NCBI RefSeq assembly: GCF_011300685.1
Contig: NZ_CP049864.1
Coordinates: forward strand, 674,885-738,884
Source: Lysobacter sp. HDW10
GTDB lineage: Bacteria; Pseudomonadota; Gammaproteobacteria; Xanthomonadales; Xanthomonadaceae
DNA length: 64,000 nt
Direction: 5' to 3'
The position numbers and the translations under genes were made by a program. Below the pieces are notes generated by a model, which saw only the letters and a program-made list of their open reading frames with translations, did no database searches and was not told the origin of the DNA. Position 1 is the stretch's first letter. Each line of letters begins with the position of its first letter. This document shows positions 1-8,204 of this stretch, piece after piece.

Positions 1-819
1 GTCGACTTCAACAGTGCGCCGCTGATGTTGTATGAAGGCGCGATCCACATGGTGCAGTCCGTGCCCTATCAAGTTGAGACGCTGGATTGGGAGGGCCGCA
101 AGGCCTATGTCACCCGCACGCATGTCGACTACTACACGGACGCCATCGACTACACGCGACTCAAAGTGTTGGAAAGCTTCGAATGCGATGTGGCAGGTGT
201 GGGTCAGGTGCACCATGGCGAGGTGCATGTGGTGCGTCGCGTCTCCGGCTACAAAAAAATCCGTTACTACACGCACGAGAATATCGGCTACGGACCGGTC
301 AACCTGCCCGATCAAGAAATGCACACCACCAGTTGTTGGTGGACATTGCCAGAGCCTGTTTTGGATGCCTTGTTTGAAGCACGTCATGATGCGCTGGAAG
401 GCTTCTTGGGTGCGGCGCATGCCTTGCATGTCGTTGCGCGCATTGCGGTGATGGCAGACGGCGCAGATCTACAGAAGGCCGTTGGCAGTGGCGATGGCGC
501 GTGGTCTGCAACCCGAGATCGCAGTGGTCGTGGTCAATTGCGCGCGGCGGAAGGTGGCGCCTTGCAAACCGATGGCATGGCACGCTTCGAGCCGACGGTG
601 TTTTTGTATGACAACTATCCGGGCGGTGTGGGTTTGTCTGAACCGCTGTGGCAGCGTCAACGCACTTTGTTGGAAAACGCACAAGCGCTTGTGCAAGCCT
701 GCGAATGCCGCGCGGGTTGTCCGTCCTGTGTCGGCCCGGTGCTAGAAGAAGACGGTACACAGGCGCCTTCGCCGAAGCAGTTGGCATTGAAGGTGTTGTC
801 CGCCTTCTACGCCGTATGA
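1..819 (+). CDS. DEAD/DEAH-box helicase, C-terminal DUF1998 region (5' truncated; MrfA/YprA-like)
   Basis: The reading frame is open from the first base, so this is the last 272 codons of a longer gene; the family usually has about 750 residues and the helicase motor lies outside the window. What is visible fits the DUF1998/MZB C-terminal domain: the stretch FLYDNYPGGVGLSEPL and, close behind it, the four-cysteine cluster CECRAGCPSC, which in this family binds zinc. The stop overlaps the next start by ATGA (816-819), so the two are translationally coupled. In Bacillus subtilis the homologous pair YprA/YprB (MrfA/MrfB) acts in repair of mitomycin C damage; that role is carried over here by inference only. 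Confidence 0.85.
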   Translation, partial: VDFNSAPLMLYEGAIHMVQSVPYQVETLDWEGRKAYVTRTHVDYYTDAIDYTRLKVLESFECDVAGVGQVHHGEVHVVRRVSGYKKIRYYTHENIGYGPVNLPDQEMHTTSCWWTLPEPVLDALFEARHDALEGFLGAAHALHVVARIAVMADGADLQKAVGSGDGAWSATRDRSGRGQLRAAEGGALQTDGMARFEPTVFLYDNYPGGVGLSEPLWQRQRTLLENAQALVQACECRAGCPSCVGPVLEEDGTQAPSPKQLALKVLSAFYAV

Positions 820-1658
820 CCGTTTCACTCGAACGCTTACGCGCTTTGCGTCAGCAGTCTGGCACGCCGCCGTCTGCAGGAACGCCGTCACGGTCGGATT
901 CGCGCACGCAGATTGATGCACTCCGCAAATTAATTCGCCTGAAAGAAACGGCGCAGCCCAAACGGGCACCGGCGCAAACGCGGGTGATACCTGGCATTGA
1001 AATATCGGAAGGCCTTTGGTTGGAAGAGTCGGTGCATGACTTGGGTTTGATTTGGCCAGATGCGCTGTGCTGCAAGTTTGATCGCCGTGAGGTGCCCATT
1101 CAAACGCGTGACCTTTTGTTCTTTGATACGGAGACCACCGGATTGTCTGGCGGGACCGGCACACGGGCGTTCATGATTGGCGCGGCGGATATCCAGGGTG
1201 CGCTGCTACGCGTTCGACAATTGACGATGAGCACGCTGCAGGCCGAAGTGGCCATGCTGCAAACCTTTCAAAGCTGGCTCTCTCCAAGCACCGTGTTGGC
1301 AAGTTATAACGGCAAGTCCTATGACGCACCGCTATTGCGTACGCGGTATCGCTTGATGCGCTTAGCGGAACCACTCACCGGACTTGATCATGTCGACCTG
1401 CTCTACCCGTCACGCAGACAATGGAAAGGTCAGTTCGAAAATTGCCGTTTGGCGACGATCGAGCGTCATGTGTTGCGCGTCGTGCGTGAAGATGACTTGC
1501 CAGGAAGTGAAGCGCCTGCCGCATGGCTGCACTATCTGCGCGGTGGCAGTGCAACGCTTTTGCGCCGGGTTCTGGCACACAACCATCAGGACGTAGTCAG
1601 TTTGGCGCGTCTATTCATACGTTTAAGTGAAATGGGCGCAGTCGACCGCGTGAGATGA
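816..1658 (+). CDS. Ribonuclease H-like DEDDh-type exonuclease, YprB/MrfB family
   Basis: A 280-residue protein. An open frame continues upstream, but the ATG at 816 overlaps the helicase stop as ATGA and gives the natural length. The 3'-5' exonuclease fold is shown by FFDTETTGLSGG (Asp104 and Glu106 as the first metal ligands), a middle SYNGKSYDAPLL motif and the C-terminal NHQDVVSL motif (His257, Asp259). These are the elements of the YprB RNase H-like family. Being cotranscribed with a DUF1998 helicase it very likely works with that helicase on damaged DNA, as MrfB does with MrfA in Bacillus. No TPR extension is evident after the nuclease domain. Confidence 0.8.
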   Translation: MTVSLERLRALRQQSGTPPSAGTPSRSDSRTQIDALRKLIRLKETAQPKRAPAQTRVIPGIEISEGLWLEESVHDLGLIWPDALCCKFDRREVPIQTRDLLFFDTETTGLSGGTGTRAFMIGAADIQGALLRVRQLTMSTLQAEVAMLQTFQSWLSPSTVLASYNGKSYDAPLLRTRYRLMRLAEPLTGLDHVDLLYPSRRQWKGQFENCRLATIERHVLRVVREDDLPGSEAPAAWLHYLRGGSATLLRRVLAHNHQDVVSLARLFIRLSEMGAVDRVR

Positions 1659-1692
1659 TCCAACTAATGCACGCGTATGAGGATGCGCACCC

Positions 1693-2907
1693 GTGGATAT
1701 CAAAAGTGGTTATCCCTTTTGGGCTGTCAAAAACGGTTTGATGCATGCGTTTCCGGCGCTCACGCGCGATGTGCGTTGTGATGTGGCTGTGCTGGGTGGC
1801 GGCATTTCCGGCGCATTGATTGCACACGAACTGCTGACGCACGGGCATTCGGTGTGTGTCTTGGACAAGCGCGATATCGGCTGGGGAAGCACCTCCGCAA
1901 GCACGGCACTTCTGCAGTATGAAATCGATACACCCATGTGCGAGCTCGCGAAAATGTACGGCGAAGACAATGCCGTGCTGGCCTACTTGGCGTGCATGCA
2001 ATCGATTGGTGTGTTGGCCGACATTGCAGCGGATGCAGGCGACGTGGCCTTCGATTTACGAAAGAGCCTGTATTTCAGCAGTCAAAAGTCGCATGTTCGC
2101 CGCTTACAGGCAGAGTATGCGTTGCGTCGCAAACACAGATTTCCTGTGCACTGGCTTGATGCGGAAGATGTGCGTACACAGTTCGGAATAGAAGCACATG
2201 CGGCGATTCTGAGCGATCTTGCCGCCCAAGTGGATCCCTATCGACTCACCTATCGCTTGTTGATGCATGCCGCAGATCAAGGCGCATCCGTCCATGACCG
2301 ATGTACCTTGAAGCGAATTGTCGCAAAGCCTCACCGCGTTGAGCTCACGAGCGAGTACGGCGTCCAAGTCCATGCAAAGCATTTGGTCGTTGCTGCGGGC
2401 TATGAATCACAACAGTTCATTCGGCAACGTGTGGCGAAGAACCGCAGTAGCTATGCGTGGATTTCCGAACCCGTCCCGGGTGGCGTACCGCACGCGCTCT
2501 CTAAAGCGATGCTGTGGGAAACGCGTCGTCCGTATCTGTATGCACGCGCGACCAACGATCAACGGGTCTTAATTGGCGGCGAAGACGATGCGTTTGATGT
2601 GCCGCTTCTGCGTGATGCGCGTTTGCCAAAGAAGGCGCGCACATTGCACCGCAAGGCCGCGCGGCTGTTTCCGACTGTCACACTGAAGCCGTCTTTTGCT
2701 TGGGCCGGCACATTTGCAGAAACGGCGGACGGTTTACCGTTTTTTGGCGTCCATGCCGAGCATCCACCCTCTGTGCTCTTTGCGATGGCTTACGGCGGCA
2801 ATGGCATTACGTATTCCACGATTGGTGCTCGCCTGCTCAGGGCGACGATCGAAGGTCGGCAGCACCCGCTCGCCGCGCTATTTTCATTCCGTCGTTTAGG
2901 GCATTGA
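1693..2907 (+). CDS. FAD-dependent oxidoreductase (DAO family)
   Basis: A 404-residue protein with a Rossmann dinucleotide motif near the N terminus (VLGGGISGALIAHEL, about residues 29-43) and the C-terminal AMAYGGNGITYS segment that closes the FAD site in the D-amino-acid oxidase superfamily. GTG at 1693 is chosen because an in-frame TGA lies 15 bp upstream (1678-1680) and the extended N terminus (GYPFWAVKNGL) looks like a genuine family feature; the next start would be ATG 1741. No signal peptide. It follows the nuclease gene by 34 bp and may be cotranscribed. The substrate cannot be read from the sequence; family members oxidise amines or amino acids. Confidence 0.7.
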   Translation: MDIKSGYPFWAVKNGLMHAFPALTRDVRCDVAVLGGGISGALIAHELLTHGHSVCVLDKRDIGWGSTSASTALLQYEIDTPMCELAKMYGEDNAVLAYLACMQSIGVLADIAADAGDVAFDLRKSLYFSSQKSHVRRLQAEYALRRKHRFPVHWLDAEDVRTQFGIEAHAAILSDLAAQVDPYRLTYRLLMHAADQGASVHDRCTLKRIVAKPHRVELTSEYGVQVHAKHLVVAAGYESQQFIRQRVAKNRSSYAWISEPVPGGVPHALSKAMLWETRRPYLYARATNDQRVLIGGEDDAFDVPLLRDARLPKKARTLHRKAARLFPTVTLKPSFAWAGTFAETADGLPFFGVHAEHPPSVLFAMAYGGNGITYSTIGARLLRATIEGRQHPLAALFSFRRLGH

Positions 2908-2938
2908 TCCTCTGAATCCCCCATTTCGTCGGATTGGG

Positions 2939-2983
2939 TTGACAAGTTTGCAAACCTAACTGTACTGTCCGCGCTAGTACAGT
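2939..2983 (+). promoter_or_regulatory. Promoter and palindromic operator of the GntR-ABC operon
   Basis: A consensus -35 TTGACA lies at 2939-2944 and a -10-like TACTGT at 2963-2968 (18-bp spacer). Overlapping the -10 is a perfect 8-bp inverted repeat, ACTGTACT (2959-2966) and AGTACAGT (2976-2983), separated by 9 bp. The position, 15 bp before the GntR start and over the promoter, is what an autorepressor operator should look like. The binding protein is inferred, not shown. Confidence 0.65.
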
Positions 2984-2997
2984 GAGACCAAGGCAGA

Positions 2998-3411
2998 ATG
3001 ATGGCGCGCACCACTCCGTTACTGATTCAAATCGCCACAGGCGATGTCCGCCCGATCGTCAAGCAGATCACCGACGCCGTCCGTATGAAGATCGCGACCG
3101 GCGAACTGAACCATGGCGACCAATTGCCGAGCGTGCGCGGGCTGGCACAACAGTTGTCGATCAATCCCAACACGGTTTCCAAGGCTTATGCCGAACTGAC
3201 CACCGAAGGCTGGTTGGAATCGCGCCAAGGGCTTGGCCTGTACGTGGCAAAACCCCGTCAACGCTTGTCAGGCAGAGAACGCTCGCGCCGTTTTGAAGAG
3301 GCGATCGACCGCTTCGTGCACGACGTGATACCGCTCGACTACACCGTGGAAGACGTGCAAGACAGGATCGCGCGCGCCTTCGAATTTCACATGCCAAGGA
3401 AACGCGCATGA
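2998..3411 (+). CDS. GntR family transcriptional repressor (YtrA-type)
   Basis: A short 137-residue regulator with an N-terminal winged helix-turn-helix: the AVRMKIATGELNHGDQLPSV helix pair and the recognition region LSINPNTVSKAYAELTTEGW are typical GntR. The tail after residue 85 is too short for a FadR or HutC effector domain, which matches the YtrA subfamily, whose genes are usually autoregulated and placed ahead of ABC transporter genes. The stop overlaps the ATPase start by ATGA. The palindrome at 2959-2983 is the likely operator. The inducer is unknown; in Bacillus the YtrA regulon answers cell-wall antibiotics. Confidence 0.85.
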   Translation: MMARTTPLLIQIATGDVRPIVKQITDAVRMKIATGELNHGDQLPSVRGLAQQLSINPNTVSKAYAELTTEGWLESRQGLGLYVAKPRQRLSGRERSRRFEEAIDRFVHDVIPLDYTVEDVQDRIARAFEFHMPRKRA

Positions 3412-4334
3412 ACGCAGTACACAACGAGTACGTGATTGAGACGCGCGCATTGAGCCGAATGTACGGTCGCAAATGCGCCTTGGATCATTTGGACCTTGCC
3501 ATTCCGCGCGGCAATATTCACGCCATTGTCGGTGCGAATGGCGCGGGCAAATCCACCCTTTTCCGCATCTTGCTTGGCTTTCAATCACCGAGCAGCGGCA
3601 GCGCACACATTCTGGGTCGTGACAGCCAAACGCTGACGGCCCAAGATCGCGGACGGATTGGATTTGTCAACGAAGAACACACCCTGCCGGGATGGCTGCG
3701 TGTGTCGCAAATAGTGGAGATGCAACGCACGCAGTACGCGCAATGGCAACAAGACATCTTTGACAATGTCTTGGGGCACTACAACGTTTTGCCTGAGCAG
3801 AAGGTCGCTCAGTTGTCACGCGGTGAACGCGCCGGACTGAATTTGGCGTTGGCCCTAGCGCAACGCCCTGAGCTTTTGGTGTTGGACGAACCGACCCTGG
3901 GTCTCGACGTCGTTGCCAAACGCGCTTTTCTCGAGGCCTTGATGTATAGCAACGCCACCGATGCGTGCACGATCATTTACTGCTCGCATCAGATGGAAGA
4001 GATTGAGCGCGTTGCAGACAATCTCATCATCCTGGAGCACGGTCGACTGAAACATATGTCTGCGCCAGAGGATTTTGCTGCACGTGTCAGCCATTGGGTC
4101 GCGGACATCCCGTTCAAGGCACCCGACCCGCGCACCATCGATGGCTTGCTCGAAATGCAGCGCATCGATGGGCTTCACCATTTTCTGATGTTTGATCGCG
4201 ACGACGATTTCGCCACCTGGTTGCGGACGCAGGGTGCGCGTGAAGTGCACGCAATGCCCGTGAGCCTCGATCGCGCCGTCAACGCATTTCTTGCTGTCGG
4301 ACACAAGACACCTGACCGGAATCCTTCGCCATGA
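3408..4334 (+). CDS. ABC transporter ATP-binding protein
   Basis: A 308-residue nucleotide-binding subunit. Walker A is GANGAGKST (residues 42-50), the signature is LSRGE (136-140), Walker B LLVLDE (156-161) and the switch histidine is in YCSHQ (His194). After about residue 215 comes a roughly 90-residue C-terminal extension of no obvious domain. It overlaps both the upstream GntR gene and the downstream permease gene by ATGA, so the three are produced together. It presumably energises the permease encoded next. Confidence 0.88.
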   Translation: MNAVHNEYVIETRALSRMYGRKCALDHLDLAIPRGNIHAIVGANGAGKSTLFRILLGFQSPSSGSAHILGRDSQTLTAQDRGRIGFVNEEHTLPGWLRVSQIVEMQRTQYAQWQQDIFDNVLGHYNVLPEQKVAQLSRGERAGLNLALALAQRPELLVLDEPTLGLDVVAKRAFLEALMYSNATDACTIIYCSHQMEEIERVADNLIILEHGRLKHMSAPEDFAARVSHWVADIPFKAPDPRTIDGLLEMQRIDGLHHFLMFDRDDDFATWLRTQGAREVHAMPVSLDRAVNAFLAVGHKTPDRNPSP

Positions 4335-6142
4335 TCCAGCTCTTTAAAAGTGAATTGCAACGCTTCCGCTTATGGGCCCTGGCATTAGGTGTTGTCCATC
4401 TCACCGTATTGGCTTTGGTGAGCCGATTCGTCGACCTCGCTCAGCAACCGATCTTCGTGTACCAAGTATTTGCCGCGGTGTACATGGCGGTCGGTGCACT
4501 GCTTGGCCTCTACCAAATGGTGAGCTATCGACGCGCGAATCATTGGCTGAATTTGCTGCATCGCCCCGTCCATCGTTTGGGGATTGCGGGTGCACTGACG
4601 GGCGCGGGTGCGGTGTGGTTGGTCGTTGCCACCCTGCTGCCGATCTTCCTCCTTGCGCTGTATCAGGACCTCGCGACACCGCGTGTGGTGGATCTTCGCC
4701 ATTGGCTGCTCGGTGTGAGCGCAAGTTTGATTGCGTTGATCGGGTACGCGGCAGGCGCGTTCGCTGCGATCGGCAATCGCCGCTATTCATTCGCGATCTT
4801 TTTATTCCCAAGCTTGCTGATGTTTGCGCAGGCAAACGGCGCGGGCATGTTGGCGTTGCAAGTGACGATCCTCGCGGCCATCGCCGCTCTGATTGCCATT
4901 GTGTTCAAGCCCGATCCGACGGCCGTTCCCACCCGGCCCGCGGCTGCGCTCGCGCTTGCGCTCCCGGTACAAGTGGCCGCTTACTTTTTGTTGTGGATCG
5001 TGGGTTTCGGCTACGAGCTTTCGATGAATGTGGCGGGCACGCATCCGTTGCTCACCGCACCGGCAGGGGGCGCGATTGAAGCAGATCGTCTTCAAGGCAG
5101 CGCGACCGAAGGGGGCAGAAAATTGCTCACGATTGGTCTTCGCGGCGTGCAATCGAGTGAAGCGCAACTTTGGCGTGAGCAGATTGCGTTGTCCGATGTG
5201 TACCTGAGCGGCCCGATGCGGACGCAAGCGTTCCGCCATTCGCTCACCAACCCGGCACCGATGGAATTTGATGACGTTGAACATGGCATCCGCTGGGTCT
5301 TCAGTCACGATCGCATGCGCTTTGTGGGTTATGGCACCGGTGACAATCGTGCGCGCGGCACGCTAGGCGTGGGCGATTCGAACGCTGCGTTTCCCGCGCC
5401 AACGCGTCAGGGCGGCTACGGCTTTCTATTCAATAGTCGCGCGGCTTATCAATACGATGCCACGTCGAAACATGTGTTTGAACGTGTGCGTTTGCCCGAT
5501 GGCGAAGTGATGGCGCAATCACCCGAACCCTTGGGCGACAACTTCATGGTCTTAAGTGATCGCGCCATGTACGTCTACTCCGGTCGCGATATCGCCAACA
5601 CCTTGCAAGTGCTGCAACCGACTCTGCGTATTCCGCTCGGTGGCAAGATCGGCAACTTGAGCATGGTGGCCACGATGGAGCTGCTGGATGGCTATTTGAT
5701 CTCGTACACCTACACGTGGGGTGTGTGGTCTTCTGAATTGCAACAGCCTTTTCAGCAGATCGTTCAAGTGGATGCGCAAGGTCGTGCACACACGATTGTG
5801 AATAAGCGCTTGAATCTGGATTTGCCGCCGCTCTATCCCAATCGCATCACCTGGTTGTCGCCTGTATTGCGCACCTTGTGTTTGCAAGCGCAAGACTTGT
5901 ATGCGCCTGCCGATCCGTTGCGGACGCAGGTGGACGCGCTACCGCGTCTCGTAAAGATCGTTGCACTTGTATGCTGCGTGCTTGCCTTGGTCCTGGCGTG
6001 GCTATGGACGCGCAAGAAGCAGTTCACCACGCGTGAGCGCTGGCTTTGGGTTGTGACATGCGGTGTGATTGGATTGCCCGCGTTCTTGGCGCTGTGGTGG
6101 ATGTTCCGTGATCGCCCGGCACGTACGCAGGCACACGCATGA
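4331..6142 (+). CDS. ABC transporter permease with large soluble domain
   Basis: A 603-residue membrane protein. By hydrophobicity about seven helices fill residues 15-230 (for example near 42-65, 87-112, 125-148 and 205-228), followed by a soluble block of about 300 residues (235-535) and two more helices (540-560, 571-592) before a short basic tail. The soluble block is rich in short beta-prone segments and aromatic residues and I recognise no named domain in it. Position between the ATPase and the peptidase, with 4-bp overlaps on both sides, makes it the permease of this operon. The insert may be a sensor or substrate-binding part, which is inference. Confidence 0.65.
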   Translation: MIQLFKSELQRFRLWALALGVVHLTVLALVSRFVDLAQQPIFVYQVFAAVYMAVGALLGLYQMVSYRRANHWLNLLHRPVHRLGIAGALTGAGAVWLVVATLLPIFLLALYQDLATPRVVDLRHWLLGVSASLIALIGYAAGAFAAIGNRRYSFAIFLFPSLLMFAQANGAGMLALQVTILAAIAALIAIVFKPDPTAVPTRPAAALALALPVQVAAYFLLWIVGFGYELSMNVAGTHPLLTAPAGGAIEADRLQGSATEGGRKLLTIGLRGVQSSEAQLWREQIALSDVYLSGPMRTQAFRHSLTNPAPMEFDDVEHGIRWVFSHDRMRFVGYGTGDNRARGTLGVGDSNAAFPAPTRQGGYGFLFNSRAAYQYDATSKHVFERVRLPDGEVMAQSPEPLGDNFMVLSDRAMYVYSGRDIANTLQVLQPTLRIPLGGKIGNLSMVATMELLDGYLISYTYTWGVWSSELQQPFQQIVQVDAQGRAHTIVNKRLNLDLPPLYPNRITWLSPVLRTLCLQAQDLYAPADPLRTQVDALPRLVKIVALVCCVLALVLAWLWTRKKQFTTRERWLWVVTCGVIGLPAFLALWWMFRDRPARTQAHA

Positions 6143-8166
6143 AACTTCACTCTGTAGCCCGATGGCTTGTGCTGTGGTTCGTGTTGTTCGGGGCTCGCCA
6201 AGGGCTGGCCGTTGAACGCAGCACGGATTTGACAACCTACTTGCACACGCAGCGCGCTCTGCCTGTCGCGCCAACACTTCCGCGTGAGGCCTTTTACGAC
6301 GCAAGTGTGATCAGTGCCGTGCGCCTTTCACCGCAGGGTCGGCATATTGCCTTCTTGCGTAAACAAGGCGACGCGCGCAGTGCTTGGCTGCAGTCTTTAG
6401 ATGGCGCGTCAACGCGCAACTTGCTGCCACGCACTTCTGCCGATCAGATCTTGTGGTCGACCGATGGTCAGCACCTGTTCTTACGTGCGGGTGATGCAGT
6501 CGACAGTATCGGCATTGACGGTAAAGCCGGTGCGCACGTGCGTTTGGGGGGTACTACGCGCCGTCAGTTCATGGCCGTGGATCGCTCGCAGCCCGCGGCC
6601 ATTCTGATTCGCGAGCGCAGCGTGCATGCGGGTCCGACGGCTTGGCGCGTGCTGCGCGTCACGGCGCGCGGAGAGGAATCCGTGGTGCTCAATGCACCGT
6701 ATTGGATTCAACAAGTGAGTTTCGATACGCGCGGCGTGCTCACGGCGTTCACGTTTTTCGATAAAGGCCGCAATGGACTGATGCGCTTTGACGAACATCG
6801 AAAGCAGCGCGTGGTGATGCGTATGCGTCCTTTGGAGTTCGTCAATATCTTGGGTACCGCGCCAGACCAAAGCATGTGGTTGGAAGGGAACGTCAATGCA
6901 GACTTACGCCAAGTGCTCCGCATCGACGCACAAGATCGCACGACGGTCTTGCACCAGGATCCAAGCCACACAGCGGATCTGGACGAAACAGTGACTAATC
7001 CTTTGACGGGTGAACCCTTGGCAGCCAGTTATCGCAGTGCTTCAGCGGCGACCTATGGCATCGGCACACAGCAGAAGACCGTCGCTGATATCGCAAGGCA
7101 CTTCGATGGTTTTGATGTGGGCCTGCAGTTTGCAGGTGGCCGTTGGCTTGTCGCTGTGCGCAGCGCCACGCTGCGTGAAGCACGTTGGTATGTGTTTGCA
7201 GGCCAAACCTTTCAGCGCATTCTGAGCGCTGAAAAATCGACGGAGACGATGGCGCCTGAGCAGTCGCTTGCGCACAAAATGCCGTGGACGTTTACGGCGT
7301 CCGATGGTTTTCGCGTGCATGGCTTCTTGCTCGTACCCCCGGGCATCGACCCTGCCCGCGCGCCACTCGTGGTTCAAGTGCACGGCGGCCCCATCAATCA
7401 TTTCCGGCCAGGCTTTGACGGTGTTGCACAGCTTTTGGCAAACCGTGGCTATGTGGTGTATCAATCGAATTTTCGTGGCTCCACTGGCTTCGGTCGCAAC
7501 TATACGTTTGCATCTAAAGGCGATTACGGAAATGGCCGTGTGCAGCAAGATATCGTTGAAGGCGCGCGTGCCCTACTGAAACTCGGCGTCGGCGACGCCG
7601 AGCGCGTTGGCATCGTGGGCCATAGCTTCGGCGGCTACAGCACTTTGATCGGCCTGACGTTTCAGCCTGAGCTATTCAAAGTGGGTTTTGCCGGCGCACC
7701 GCCTTCTGACCTCGGTTGGGCGATGCGTTGGGAACTCGGCAATGGCTACCAAGCGGACCTGCCGGATCGCTCACTGAAAGAAACGCTGCGAGCCCTGCAA
7801 TTGGATGGCGAAGACCCCACGACCTTCAATCGCCTCCACACACAATCACCTCTTTTCAATGCAGCGCGCCTGCACCGGCCTGTGCTCATCTTTGCAGGTG
7901 GCGTCGACCCGACCGTTCCGCTTCGTTCGGTGACCCACTACGTCGCAACACTGCGCATGAAGCAGGCCCCCGTCACCTTGGTGGTCGATCCGGACAGTCA
8001 ACATTCGCCGGCGCCAGGTATGTCGATGGAAGGCTACCTTTGGGCCATGGAAACGCAGCTGCATGCGGTTTTGGGCGGGCGCGCGGTCGAACCTGCGGGC
8101 GCGAGATTGAAAGCTTGGATGAAAACGCGACTGCGTAACTCGGCCGTGGCATTTGATCTCCGATAA
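6139..8166 (+). CDS. S9 family prolyl oligopeptidase-type serine peptidase, secreted
   Basis: A 675-residue protein beginning with a likely Sec signal (hydrophobic segment at residues 8-19, then AVERS). Residues 50-370 form the variable beta-propeller-like region; residues 390-650 are the alpha/beta hydrolase with the nucleophile in GHSFGGYST (Ser496), an acid in GGVDPTVP (Asp590) and the histidine in DSQHSPAPG (His622). The oxyanion-side HGGP motif is at about residue 415. Products of this family release dipeptides or oligopeptides in the periplasm. ATGA overlap with the permease gene ties it to the transporter, suggesting that peptide cleavage and transport, or peptide detoxification, belong together here. 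Confidence 0.85.
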   Translation: MKLHSVARWLVLWFVLFGARQGLAVERSTDLTTYLHTQRALPVAPTLPREAFYDASVISAVRLSPQGRHIAFLRKQGDARSAWLQSLDGASTRNLLPRTSADQILWSTDGQHLFLRAGDAVDSIGIDGKAGAHVRLGGTTRRQFMAVDRSQPAAILIRERSVHAGPTAWRVLRVTARGEESVVLNAPYWIQQVSFDTRGVLTAFTFFDKGRNGLMRFDEHRKQRVVMRMRPLEFVNILGTAPDQSMWLEGNVNADLRQVLRIDAQDRTTVLHQDPSHTADLDETVTNPLTGEPLAASYRSASAATYGIGTQQKTVADIARHFDGFDVGLQFAGGRWLVAVRSATLREARWYVFAGQTFQRILSAEKSTETMAPEQSLAHKMPWTFTASDGFRVHGFLLVPPGIDPARAPLVVQVHGGPINHFRPGFDGVAQLLANRGYVVYQSNFRGSTGFGRNYTFASKGDYGNGRVQQDIVEGARALLKLGVGDAERVGIVGHSFGGYSTLIGLTFQPELFKVGFAGAPPSDLGWAMRWELGNGYQADLPDRSLKETLRALQLDGEDPTTFNRLHTQSPLFNAARLHRPVLIFAGGVDPTVPLRSVTHYVATLRMKQAPVTLVVDPDSQHSPAPGMSMEGYLWAMETQLHAVLGGRAVEPAGARLKAWMKTRLRNSAVAFDLR

Positions 8167-8204
8167 TCTGTTCATGGACGCATTGATGCGGGACATGAAC
8201 TCAG

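Noticed and set aside
648-815. Upstream extension of the nuclease frame
   Set aside because: It lies wholly inside the helicase 3' end in another frame; the ATGA junction at 816 gives the normal start.
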